A stretch of 64,000 bases of DNA from UBA12077 sp963665525 (GTDB lineage: Bacteria > Bacteroidota > Bacteroidia > Bacteroidales > UBA12077), in NCBI GenBank assembly GCA_963665525.1, contig OY762280.1:3844001-3908000 (forward strand). Direction: 5' to 3'. A program made the position numbers and the translations under genes. Positions 25,837 to 34,477 of the stretch are shown here, one piece after another; the stretch's first letter is position 1, and each line of letters begins with the position of its first letter. The notes beneath the pieces are model-generated. The model was not told the origin of the DNA. It saw only the letters and a list, made by a program, of their open reading frames with translations, and made no database searches.

Positions 25837-26424
25837 ATGAAACGTTTATTAGCATATTTCTTTCAAGGCTTATTATATATTGCTCCATTAGGAATTACTG
25901 TTTTTGTTTTGTATAAGGCGTTTATTTATCTCGATGGACTTTTTAAACCGATCGTAGAAAAATATTTTGGTTTTAGTTTTACAGGATTAAGCTTAATCAT
26001 TGTTTTTCTTTTAGTTGCTTTGCTTGGGTTTCTTGGACAAACAATTATTGCCCGCCCAATAAAACGTTTGGTAAATCATTTTATTAACAAGGCACCATTG
26101 ATAAAAGTAATTTATACTTCGTTACGAGATTTGCTGTCAGCTTTCGTGGGAAAAGAGAAGAAATTTAAGCAAGCAGTGTTGGTTAAAGTGAATCCTATTT
26201 CTGAGTTGGAGAAATTAGGGTTTATAACTCAGGAAGATGTATCTAAATTGGGTGTGGAAGGTAAAAAAGTTGCTGTATATTTTCCACATTCTTACAATTT
26301 CTCAGGGGAGTTATTTATTGTTCCTGCCGAAAATGTAAAAATGATTGACGGAGCACCGGCAGATGTTATGAAATTTATTGTATCGGGAGGAGTAGCAAAT
26401 TATGAAAGCGGGAAAGAATCGTAG
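25837..26424 (+). CDS. DUF502 membrane protein
   Basis: 195 residues with two membrane helices (about 5-27 and 45-68: GLYIAPLGITVFVLYKAF and LSLIIVFLLVALLGFLGQTI) followed by the DUF502 core (PLIKVIYTSLRDLLSAFVG) and VAVYFPHSYNFSGELFIVP near the C-terminus. The family is widespread, including plants (COV1-like), and its molecular role is unsettled. It is the last gene of the three-gene cluster and meets the LuxE-like gene tail to tail with a 1-bp gap. Confidence 0.92.
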   Translation: MKRLLAYFFQGLLYIAPLGITVFVLYKAFIYLDGLFKPIVEKYFGFSFTGLSLIIVFLLVALLGFLGQTIIARPIKRLVNHFINKAPLIKVIYTSLRDLLSAFVGKEKKFKQAVLVKVNPISELEKLGFITQEDVSKLGVEGKKVAVYFPHSYNFSGELFIVPAENVKMIDGAPADVMKFIVSGGVANYESGKES

Positions 26425-26425
26425 C

Positions 26426-27415
26426 TTATTCTGCAACCAATAAATTACATCCACGTATATCGCTGTAATCAAATCGGCCAAGAACCTCGAAAAGATTGTC
26501 GGGATATATTTTTCCTAAATCTTTGGTTTCAATAAATGCACAAGAGTTAATATTGGCTAAATCGATAACATTTATCCCACCCGACTTGCCTTGTTCAACA
26601 TACGAAAATGGATCGTAAGTATCCCGAATTAGGATTTTCATCCAAGGTGGAGTTTGAAAAATACCTTGACCTTTAGAATAAGCTTGCGATAAAAGTTCAG
26701 TCATTCCGTACTCCGAATGAATATTATCTACTCCTAGTTGAGAGCTTAAATATTGATGCAATTCTTTTTTTGTTAATTCTTTACGTTTCCCTTTCATTCC
26801 ACCTGTTTCCATAATAATTACATTGGAAAGATTCAACTTGTATTTCTCAGCTAAATCTAAAAGAGCATACGATACACCAAGTAAAATAACTTTGGTATTT
26901 GAATTTTTGAGTGAGTGTAATTTAAAAGCTAGATCTTCCAGATTATCTAAATAAAAACCACTATGAGGGTTTTCCGATTTTTTTATGAGCGCATCTACCA
27001 TATAAATTAAGGAAGAGCTCTCGTTATCAAGATAGGTTGGAAGCAATGCCAAAAAACAAAAATCCCGAACCGGACCATAGCTTTTTTCAAATGCATTCAG
27101 AAAACTTTGTTCGTAAACCAAAATGTCGGTGATATGATGATTACTTCGGGTCATTCCGGTTGTTCCACTGCTAAAAAAAGTTTTTTCTATTTCTGCTGTT
27201 CCAGTAATTACTTTATGCGATTTAAAAAACTCGATGGGTAAAAAAGGAATTTTATCGACTGTATTTACCGAAGAAATATTTGTTCCCAAATGAAAAAGAT
27301 ATTCTTTATATACCGGGTTGTTTTCGGCTTGATAATTAAAAATCTGTAAAGCCAGTTCATTAAATTGATTTGGATTACTGATTTGAAATATTTCGTCGAT
27401 TGAGAAATTGTACAT
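26426..27415 (-). CDS. LuxE-like acyl-protein synthetase / ligase
   Basis: 329 residues. The ATP-binding motif FFSSGTTGMTRSNHH (about 84-98), IPFLPIEFFKSHKV before it and SEYGMTELLSQAY (about 233-245) are those of LuxE-type acyl-protein synthetases, a branch of the adenylate-forming superfamily related to phenylacetate-CoA ligase. LuxE activates fatty acids and carries them on a cysteine for reduction; in non-luminous Bacteroidota the substrate is unknown. The large C-terminal lid of full ligases is absent. No LuxC or LuxD partner is nearby, so it acts alone or with distant genes. Confidence 0.85.
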   Translation of the reverse strand: MYNFSIDEIFQISNPNQFNELALQIFNYQAENNPVYKEYLFHLGTNISSVNTVDKIPFLPIEFFKSHKVITGTAEIEKTFFSSGTTGMTRSNHHITDILVYEQSFLNAFEKSYGPVRDFCFLALLPTYLDNESSSLIYMVDALIKKSENPHSGFYLDNLEDLAFKLHSLKNSNTKVILLGVSYALLDLAEKYKLNLSNVIIMETGGMKGKRKELTKKELHQYLSSQLGVDNIHSEYGMTELLSQAYSKGQGIFQTPPWMKILIRDTYDPFSYVEQGKSGGINVIDLANINSCAFIETKDLGKIYPDNLFEVLGRFDYSDIRGCNLLVAE

Positions 27416-27643
27416 AATACAGGTTTATGTCCGAAATTTAGGCAAAATTTAACTTATATGAAACTATACTATCATTTACCAGATACATCAATTAAGAAGT
27501 TTTGATTTAAATGATTTGAATAGATTAGCTTAATCATGTGCCTGATTTTGAGCACAAATTCTTGTTATTCAATTTCAGAAATACTAACTTACAATGCTTA
27601 ATGCATTTTGTTTTTTAATACCCACAAAATTAAACCAAATGAT

Positions 27644-28468
27644 ATGGATATTTTAACATCCATAAATAGTGTAAAAGAATACTCGTTGATTGAGAAACAA
27701 AGAAAAGAGCTTAATTACAGTATTCGTTATGCAAGCTATATTCAAAAGGCCTTACTTCCTTCTCAAAAGGAAATTGATAGATATTTTCCACAAAATTTAA
27801 TATTCTATTTACCAAAACATATCGTAAGTGGAGATTTTTACTGGTTTTACAGATTAAAAAATAAAATTGTCTTTTCGGTAGCCGATTGTACAGGGCATGG
27901 GGTTCCAGGAGCTTTTATGAGTGTGCTGGGTATTTCAGTTCTGAATCAAATAGTTTTAAGTCATAAAGAGATATCTGCAGGAGGGATACTTGATCTGTTG
28001 CGCGAATATGTGATGAAATCTCTTCATCAAACAGGCTCAAAGGGAGAACAAAAGGATGGAATGGATATTGCCCTTGGGATTGTTGATTTTGCAACGAATC
28101 AACTGCAATTTGCAGGAGCGTTTAATCCTCTTTATCTTGTTAGAAAAGGAGAACTGATTACATATAAAGGAGATAGAATGCCTATAGGTATTTCTCCCGT
28201 TGAAGAAAAACCATTTAAAAATCACAATATTCCTCTTGAGCATGATGACATGTTATATATGTTTTCTGATGGTTTTGCTGATCAGTTTGGAGGTAATGAA
28301 GGAAAAAAATTTAAATATAGAGCTTTTAGAGAATTATTAATTAATGCTAGCAGCTTAACAATTAATGAACAAAAAGGATTGATTTTGGAATCATTTATGG
28401 ATTGGAAAGGAAAGCAGGAGCAGGTAGATGATGTATTAATTGTAGGGATTCGTCATAGGGCTCAATAG
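27644..28468 (+). CDS. SpoIIE/PP2C-type serine phosphatase
   Basis: The start is set at ATG 27644 (274 residues); a TTG 12 codons earlier is open but unlikely. An N-terminal helix (LIEKQRKELNYSIRYASYIQ) leads into the PPM phosphatase domain with metal-binding aspartates in IVSGDFYWF (about 59-67), ADCTGHGVPGAFMSVLG (about 79-95), MFSDGFADQFGG (about 204-215) and QVDDVLIVGIR. The short coiled helix before the domain is usual in Bacteroidota response-regulator or HAMP-linked phosphatases, but here no sensor domain is attached, so it must get its signal from a partner. Targets are likely anti-sigma-antagonist proteins; none is in the window. Confidence 0.92.
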   Translation: MDILTSINSVKEYSLIEKQRKELNYSIRYASYIQKALLPSQKEIDRYFPQNLIFYLPKHIVSGDFYWFYRLKNKIVFSVADCTGHGVPGAFMSVLGISVLNQIVLSHKEISAGGILDLLREYVMKSLHQTGSKGEQKDGMDIALGIVDFATNQLQFAGAFNPLYLVRKGELITYKGDRMPIGISPVEEKPFKNHNIPLEHDDMLYMFSDGFADQFGGNEGKKFKYRAFRELLINASSLTINEQKGLILESFMDWKGKQEQVDDVLIVGIRHRAQ

Positions 28469-28582
28469 CTAATAAATTGTTATAGTTTTCTTAAAATATA
28501 ATTTTTCAGAATGTGAAGAAACTACTGCTTGATAGCAGGCAGGTTAAATATCTTCATTTTTGAATAACAAAAATTTAAACAG

Positions 28583-30940
28583 ATGAAACTATCTGCTTTT
28601 CGAATCAGAAATTTTAGATCGATGATCGATTCTAAAATAAACCATCTTTCGAATGATAATATTACTGCATTAATTGGGCAGAACGAATCGGGAAAAACAA
28701 CTATACTTGAAGCTTTACACAGTTTTTCCAATGGAATAATTAGTGAAGACATGCTTCGTAGTGATAGTTCTTTTCCGGTGATTTCATGCTTTTTTGAATT
28801 TAATGGGAAGTTTCTTAAAGATTACCTTGACCTGGATAAGATTCCGGAAGGATTGAAAAAGAAATTACAAAAGAAAAATTCTATTTGGCTCCAAAGAAGC
28901 TGGAAAAATCTTACAACCACAGTATTTAAATGCTGTGATGAAGAAATAGTAGAGTTTTACAAGAATATTAATGAGTCGGATCAATTACGTATAGAAACCA
29001 TCTATAGACATATTCAAGAGATCAATAAAGAAACGAATGAATTAAGAGCCGAAATCCAGATTTTTGAAAAAGATAAAAATGATTTATTAAAAGAAACGGA
29101 AGAATTGGCAAAACACTTAAATAAAGTAAAGAGAAAACTAGATAAATCAAAAAAGCCGGATTTGATTCAACAATATCAGCATGAACATGAAGCAGCAAAC
29201 AAAATTTATACACAAAAGAAAACAGACCTCGATGAAATATTGAAAATATTAACCAGTAAGAAAGAAAAACTGGAAGCTTATGGAGAAAAAGATTCGCTTT
29301 CTGAACGCTTTCTTAAAATAGAGAGAATATATAATCGAGAGAAAGAAAAGTATGATAAATGCTCAGAAGAGCTTGAAATCGCAAAAGGCTTACTTCATAA
29401 AGCCAGTAATTCAAAAGAGAAGGATTTGCTGGAAAATAACATAACACATTTAAATAACGATTTGAAAAAGCTTCAATATGTTTTTGATGAAGCTACAAAA
29501 ACGCTGGATTTTATAGAGCGTGTTGCAGAAAAAGTTTTGAATGGTAAAAATACAAGAGTTGCTGAGAGCGAAGTAAAAATTGAGATCTCAAAACAAAGAA
29601 ATATCTATACCCTGGAAGATATTGGTGAAGAGTTAAGTAAATATCTTCCTGTGTTTGATTTTTTCGAAGATTTTGCAAGCTTATTGCCTAATAGAATAGA
29701 CTTAAAGGATGTGTTTGATCAAAATGAGCAAGTTGAAGGTTATAAAGCCGTCAAGAATTTCTTAATTATTTCGGGCTTAAGCTCTGAATTTTTTAATCAG
29801 GAAAATGACCGGATTCTTAAACAAAGAATTGAAAATCTTAATGGCGAAATTACCATTGATTTTCATGAATTTTGGAGCCAAAAAATTGGAACACAAAATA
29901 AAATACATTTAAATTTTGAATTAGAACATTACGATAATAGCAATCCTGAAAAAAGGGGAAATCCTTATCTTGAATTTTGGATAAAGGATAATTATGAACG
30001 GCTTTACCCAAAACAAAGAAGTAGAGGTGTTCGTTGGTTTTTATCTTTTTACCTGGAATTAAAAGCTGCTGCAATGAGTAAACAGAATAAAGTTTTACTT
30101 ATTGACGAACCAGGGCTTAGTCTTCATGCTAAAGCTCAGCAAGATGTATTAAAGGTGTTTGAAAATCTGAAAAACGATTTACAAATTGTTTATTGTACAC
30201 ACTCATCTCAGTTGATTGATATGGAGAAAATGTATCGAATATTAGCTGTTCAACGTGAAGAGGGTGATCAGGTAAATAGTCAATCGGTTATTCTTGACTC
30301 GAAATCTTTACAATCAGCTAATAGTGAAACTATGATGCCAATATTTTCTGTTTTTAGCGGGCATATTGTTAAAGAACAAAATTTTATCAAAGAAAGAAAT
30401 CTAATTGTAGATGATATAAGTACTTTCTACTATTTGTCGGCATTTTCAAAACTTACCGGAAAAATGGGGGAGATTCATTTTATTCCTTCTAATGGAGTGA
30501 AAGAAATTCCTGTTATGACTAATTTATTAACAGGATGGAGAACTGATTTTTCAGTATTATTACCTGGTAGTATCCAAGGGCAAAAAGTTTTTGAAGCACT
30601 TAAAAAGAATTTATTCCTTAATGATAAAGATCTTATTGATAGTAAATTAATATTAATGGAAAAAGAAAACATTGTAGATTTATTTTCTAGGTTGGACTTT
30701 AAAAAATATATTTTGAATAAACGAACTGGGATTCCTGAATCGAATAGTGAATATATTGAAATCAATAATTTATCTAATAGCTACCTGGCTTCACAGTTTG
30801 CAACTTTAGTTGATAAGGGAGAAATTCAAAAAAATCATTTGGATGAACAGACATTAAACGCAATTGATGAAATAATTGATACAATTGAAGATTCATTAAG
30901 CTTAAGGCATCAAAGAACACTATCATTTAGCAAATCGTAA
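28583..30940 (+). CDS. OLD-like AAA ATPase with degenerate TOPRIM domain
   Basis: 785 residues. N-terminal ABC/SMC-type ATPase half with Walker A IGQNESGKTTI (about 32-42), a long coiled-coil insertion (about 140-330), and the second ATPase half with KVLLIDEPGLSLHAKAQQDV (Walker B, about 504-523) and YCTHSSQLID. The C-terminal domain (about 595-785) aligns with OLD-family TOPRIM nucleases, but the acidic sites are lost: where a VEGxxD motif is expected there is LIVDDISTFYYL (about 606), and where LLDxD is expected there is VLLPGSIQG (about 656). OLD proteins are DNA nucleases linked to phage defence; this one probably binds and hydrolyses ATP but does not cut DNA. It stands alone with no obvious defence partner. 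Confidence 0.85.
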   Translation: MKLSAFRIRNFRSMIDSKINHLSNDNITALIGQNESGKTTILEALHSFSNGIISEDMLRSDSSFPVISCFFEFNGKFLKDYLDLDKIPEGLKKKLQKKNSIWLQRSWKNLTTTVFKCCDEEIVEFYKNINESDQLRIETIYRHIQEINKETNELRAEIQIFEKDKNDLLKETEELAKHLNKVKRKLDKSKKPDLIQQYQHEHEAANKIYTQKKTDLDEILKILTSKKEKLEAYGEKDSLSERFLKIERIYNREKEKYDKCSEELEIAKGLLHKASNSKEKDLLENNITHLNNDLKKLQYVFDEATKTLDFIERVAEKVLNGKNTRVAESEVKIEISKQRNIYTLEDIGEELSKYLPVFDFFEDFASLLPNRIDLKDVFDQNEQVEGYKAVKNFLIISGLSSEFFNQENDRILKQRIENLNGEITIDFHEFWSQKIGTQNKIHLNFELEHYDNSNPEKRGNPYLEFWIKDNYERLYPKQRSRGVRWFLSFYLELKAAAMSKQNKVLLIDEPGLSLHAKAQQDVLKVFENLKNDLQIVYCTHSSQLIDMEKMYRILAVQREEGDQVNSQSVILDSKSLQSANSETMMPIFSVFSGHIVKEQNFIKERNLIVDDISTFYYLSAFSKLTGKMGEIHFIPSNGVKEIPVMTNLLTGWRTDFSVLLPGSIQGQKVFEALKKNLFLNDKDLIDSKLILMEKENIVDLFSRLDFKKYILNKRTGIPESNSEYIEINNLSNSYLASQFATLVDKGEIQKNHLDEQTLNAIDEIIDTIEDSLSLRHQRTLSFSKS

Positions 30941-31030
30941 TAAATATAGATAAATAGATTATAAAGTAAAACTGCCACACGAATGCGACAGTTGGAGATA
31001 TATATGGTGTTTTTGGAGAATCTTGTTATT

Positions 31031-31483
31031 CTATAAGATCATGAAACTATGTTTTTTCATCCATTCTTTTTCTTCGAAATCGGAAAATATATCAATACAC
31101 ATACAAGGTTTTTGAAAGACATCCATATTTTTATCTTTTTCGACAACTTTATCATTTGAAATACCTTCTTCAACTTTCCAGAAAAATGAATCAAACATCC
31201 ATTCTTCTAAGTATTGTTCCTGCTCAAAATCATCCGTTATAATATGCAGGTTAAACATCCATTCTTCAAGATTTCTTGTTTCTTCTATTATTTCTATATC
31301 TTCACTTGTAAGTTTTATATCTCTTGAAGTATTTTGTTTAACTGTTGTTTTGAGTTTTGATAATTTTCGATTAACACTAATTGTATTTGAATATTTATTT
31401 CCTGCAACAAGCCCAAATACTATACATGAAAGCGTGATTAATAAACTAAAATATTTGATAAGCGATTTAATTTTCGTTTTCAT
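31031..31483 (-). CDS. Small exported protein with repeated LEEWMF motif
   Basis: 150 residues with an N-terminal hydrophobic segment (about 11-28, YFSLLITLSCIVFGLVAG), either a signal peptide or an anchor. The mature part is acidic and carries LEEWMF at residues 72-77 and again at 92-97, plus FEEKEWM at 136-142. Two cysteines lie close together (KPCMCID). The spaced EEWM motif recurs, as I recall, in short exported Bacteroidota proteins of unknown role. It is monocistronic, lying between the OLD-like gene and cysS. I do not recognise a named family. Confidence 0.7.
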   Translation of the reverse strand: MKTKIKSLIKYFSLLITLSCIVFGLVAGNKYSNTISVNRKLSKLKTTVKQNTSRDIKLTSEDIEIIEETRNLEEWMFNLHIITDDFEQEQYLEEWMFDSFFWKVEEGISNDKVVEKDKNMDVFQKPCMCIDIFSDFEEKEWMKKHSFMIL

Positions 31484-31695
31484 AAATTAGCTCCTTTCTT
31501 ATTAAACTTATTTGTTTAATAATCACATGGATTGTGCCAATTTCTATAAAACACAACAAAACAGCAGCTTAATGCTCTAAAAGACTTAAGTTAATGAGCA
31601 AATTATGAACGTTTGTGGTACATGTAGTGTTCGATTATGAACAAAAAAAAGCTACATCTAAATGTAGCTTATAAATTATTAATGAGTTTGATAAG
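31484..31695. other. Spacer holding promoter of the LEEWM gene and cysS terminator
   Basis: A 212-bp spacer. The right part holds the cysS terminator at 31643-31670; the rest is AT-rich and I see no further gene. Confidence 0.5.
31643..31670 (-). terminator. Rho-independent terminator of cysS
   Basis: Minus strand: AAGCTACAT and ATGTAGCTT form a perfect 9-bp stem around a 4-base TTAG loop, followed by a run of eight T (overlapping the last stem pairs). Confidence 0.85.
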
Positions 31696-33165
31696 TTATA
31701 CTTCCCATTCAAACCCATCTTTGGTATCTTTAATCTTAATTCCTTTTTTGGTTAATTCATCACGTATTTTATCAGATGTTGCAAAATCTTTGTTCTTTTT
31801 AGCATCTAATCTTATGTTCAGAATCAGATCAATTAAATCGGCAGTTAATTCTGTTTCCGATGATTGTGTTAATTCATCAGCTTTTAATCCTAATACATCA
31901 ACAACAAAAGAATTGTAAATAGATTTTAACTCGTTTAAATCGGCTTCATTGATTTTTTCTTTGCCATCTTTAATTGAGTTAATCATTTTAACTGCATCAA
32001 AAAGTTGAGCTATTAATACAGGAGTATTAAAATCATCGTCCATCGCTTTGTAGCAATTGGCTTTAAGTTCAGCGACGTTCACAGTTGATTCTGATTCTGC
32101 ATTTAATTTATTTAGTGTTTCTCCGGCGGTCATTAATTTCTGGAATCCTTTTTCTGCTCCTTGTAAAGCTTCATTAGAGAAATCTAATGTGCTTCTGTAA
32201 TGCGATTGTGCCATAAAGAAACGAACTACCATAGGTGAATAACCACGCTCAAGTAATGGATGATCTCCAGTAAACAATTCATGTGGTAAGAACCCATTTC
32301 CGGCACTTTTTGACATGCGAGCCCCATTTACTGTTAACATATTTGTATGCATCCAATATTTTACTGGTGCAGTATGATTACAAGCTTGCGATTGGGCAAT
32401 TTCATTGGTGTGATGTGTTGCTTGTAAGTCCATTCCTCCTCCATGAATATCGAAAGTTTCACCTAAATATTTTGTGCTCATAGCAGAACACTCAATGTGC
32501 CATCCAGGAAAACCCCATCCCCAAGGCGAAGGCCATTTCATTAAGGTTTCAGGTTTTGCCTTGATCCAAAGTGCAAAATCTAACCTTCCTTTTTTCTCAT
32601 CTTGACCACTTAATTCTCGTGTTCCTTCTAATAAATCTTGAAGTTTACGATTTGTTAAAAGCCCGTATGGATGGTCCTTGTCGTATTTTTCTACATCAAA
32701 ATAAACGGTTCCGTCTTTTTCGTAAGCATATCCATTATTTAGGATTTCCTTTACCATTTCAATTTGCTCAGAAATGTGTCCGGTTGCTGTTGGCTCGATG
32801 CTAGGAGGTAAAGTGTTGAAAATACGCATTACATCATGAAAACCCAGAGTGTATTTTTGAACTATCTCCATTGGTTCAAGTTTTTCAAGTTTTGCTTTTT
32901 TTGCAAACTTATCATCGCCCTCATCACGGTCGCCTTCTAAATGACCAGCATCAGTTATGTTTCTTACATAACGTACTTTGTAACCTAAATGTAAAAGATA
33001 TCTATATATAATATCGAAAGAAATAAATGTTCGGCTGTTTCCTAAATGAACATCGCTATAAACTGTTGGTCCACATACATACATACCAACAAATGGCTCA
33101 TTTAATGGTTCAAAAACCTCTTTCTTTCTTGATAATGTATTATAAACATGCAAATTATTATTCAT
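31696..33165 (-). CDS. cysS: Cysteinyl-tRNA synthetase
   Basis: 489 residues. Class I synthetase charging tRNA-Cys. The HIGH region is CGPTVYSDVHLGNSRTFI (about 31-48, with the zinc cysteine), the zinc ligands continue in PGWHIECSAMS (about 216-226), and KMSKS appears as GARMSKSAGNG (about 272-282). Length and domain order are normal, including the C-terminal DALR helical domain. A terminator follows; the gene is monocistronic and divergent from rbfA. Confidence 0.98.
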   Translation of the reverse strand: MNNNLHVYNTLSRKKEVFEPLNEPFVGMYVCGPTVYSDVHLGNSRTFISFDIIYRYLLHLGYKVRYVRNITDAGHLEGDRDEGDDKFAKKAKLEKLEPMEIVQKYTLGFHDVMRIFNTLPPSIEPTATGHISEQIEMVKEILNNGYAYEKDGTVYFDVEKYDKDHPYGLLTNRKLQDLLEGTRELSGQDEKKGRLDFALWIKAKPETLMKWPSPWGWGFPGWHIECSAMSTKYLGETFDIHGGGMDLQATHHTNEIAQSQACNHTAPVKYWMHTNMLTVNGARMSKSAGNGFLPHELFTGDHPLLERGYSPMVVRFFMAQSHYRSTLDFSNEALQGAEKGFQKLMTAGETLNKLNAESESTVNVAELKANCYKAMDDDFNTPVLIAQLFDAVKMINSIKDGKEKINEADLNELKSIYNSFVVDVLGLKADELTQSSETELTADLIDLILNIRLDAKKNKDFATSDKIRDELTKKGIKIKDTKDGFEWEV

Positions 33166-33304
33166 CGCAAATTAATTTTAATGCAGTGGGCAAAGTTAAT
33201 AAATTTAAAAAGATATTCGGCTTAATATTTGAATTCTAAATAATAATACACGATTTTTAAATTATCTTCATTAATTTTGAAAGCTTAATTAAATAAGGAG
33301 TAAA

Positions 33305-33643
33305 ATGAGTTCGACAAGGCAAAATAAGATAGAAAGATTATTACAAAGAGATTTGGGTGATATTTTTCAGAAGGGTACAAGTACCTTATTTAAAGGTAAA
33401 ATGATTACAGTAACCACTGTGAGAGTTTCACCAGATTTATCAACGGCAAGAATATATTTAAGCTTGTTTCCGGTTGATGATAAAAAAGAGTTTATTGATT
33501 ACATCAATAGTATAGAAGGACAAATTCGTTTCGATTTGGGGAAACGTGTTCGTCATCAGTTAAGAAAAGTTCCTGAGTTATCATTCTTTGTTGACGATTC
33601 GCTCGATTATATTGAAAACATTGATAATTTATTAAAAGAATAG
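33305..33643 (+). CDS. rbfA: Ribosome-binding factor A
   Basis: 112 residues with the KH-like RbfA core: QNKIERLLQRDLGDIFQKGT, VTTVRVSPDLSTARIYLSLF and GQIRFDLGKRVRHQLRKVPE, and the ending FFVDDSLDYIENIDNLL. RbfA assists late 16S rRNA maturation of the 30S subunit. AAGGAG just upstream (about 33295-33300) is one of the few good Shine-Dalgarno matches here. It is first in a plus-strand operon with a methyltransferase and a LolC/E-like permease. Confidence 0.97.
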   Translation: MSSTRQNKIERLLQRDLGDIFQKGTSTLFKGKMITVTTVRVSPDLSTARIYLSLFPVDDKKEFIDYINSIEGQIRFDLGKRVRHQLRKVPELSFFVDDSLDYIENIDNLLKE

Positions 33644-33665
33644 GCTAACCAATAAGTTAAATTGA

Positions 33666-34475
33666 ATGAAATACGATCCTATAAAAAGAAGTCTCGGAGT
33701 AGTTTTTAATAAGAAACCATTTTTAAGAAAAATATTTTACCGATTACTTGATTTGTTATTATTACGCACCTGGCATATCAAGAAGGCGATTAGATCTTGG
33801 AAAAAGAACTATAACCATGAAGCTGATATTTTAGATGCAGGATCGGGTTTTGGGCAGTATTCATTTTATCTTTCCAAACAATCAAAAAAATGGAATATTT
33901 TAGGTGTTGATGTAAAAACAGAACAAATTGAAGATTGTAATAATTTCTTTTCTCAAATTGGGAGATCAGAATATGTAAAATTCGAATATGGTGATTTGAC
34001 AAAGTTTGAGAATAAAAATAATTATGATTTAATTCTCAGTGTTGATGTAATGGAACATATTGAAGATGATGTAATAGTTTTTAAGAATTTTCATAAATCA
34101 TTAAAAGATAAAGGAATGGTTTTAATCTCCACACCATCAGATCAGGGAGGTTCAGACGTGCATGATGAAGACGATCATTCATTTATTGATGAACATGTAC
34201 GTGATGGTTATAATATTAATGAAATTGAAGAAAAATTAAAATTTGCTGGTTTTTCAAGAGTTGAGGCTAATTATTCATATGGTACTCCGGGAAAGATTTC
34301 ATGGAAACTGTCGATGAAATATCCAATACAAATGTTAAATGTAAGTAAATTGTTTTTTGTTATTTTACCTATATATTATATCATAGCTTATCCAATTTCG
34401 TTTATATTAAATTACTTTGATGTTAATATGAAACACAAAACAGGCACAGGTTTAATAGTAAAAGCATTTAAATAA
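33666..34475 (+). CDS. Class I SAM-dependent methyltransferase
   Basis: 269 residues. Motif I is ILDAGSGFGQYSFYLS (about 55-70), acidic loop LGVDVKTEQIEDC, and motif IV region YDLILSVDVMEHIEDDV (about 121-137); the pattern is that of type 11 methyltransferases. A hydrophobic C-terminal stretch (KLFFVILPIYYIIAYPISFI, about 223-242) suggests membrane association and a lipid-like or quinone-like substrate, which is inference. It lies between rbfA (22 bp) and the permease (2 bp). Confidence 0.87.
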   Translation: MKYDPIKRSLGVVFNKKPFLRKIFYRLLDLLLLRTWHIKKAIRSWKKNYNHEADILDAGSGFGQYSFYLSKQSKKWNILGVDVKTEQIEDCNNFFSQIGRSEYVKFEYGDLTKFENKNNYDLILSVDVMEHIEDDVIVFKNFHKSLKDKGMVLISTPSDQGGSDVHDEDDHSFIDEHVRDGYNINEIEEKLKFAGFSRVEANYSYGTPGKISWKLSMKYPIQMLNVSKLFFVILPIYYIIAYPISFILNYFDVNMKHKTGTGLIVKAFK

Positions 34476-34477
34476 AT

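Noticed and set aside
26426..27415. Luminescence operon suggested by the LuxE-like protein
   Set aside because: No LuxA, LuxB, LuxC or LuxD genes nearby; LuxE-like ligases occur in non-luminous Bacteroidota.
28583..31483. Two-gene defence island of the OLD-like ATPase and LEEWM protein
   Set aside because: The genes are convergent and no UvrD-like helicase or other defence gene adjoins them, so a Gabija-type system is not supported.
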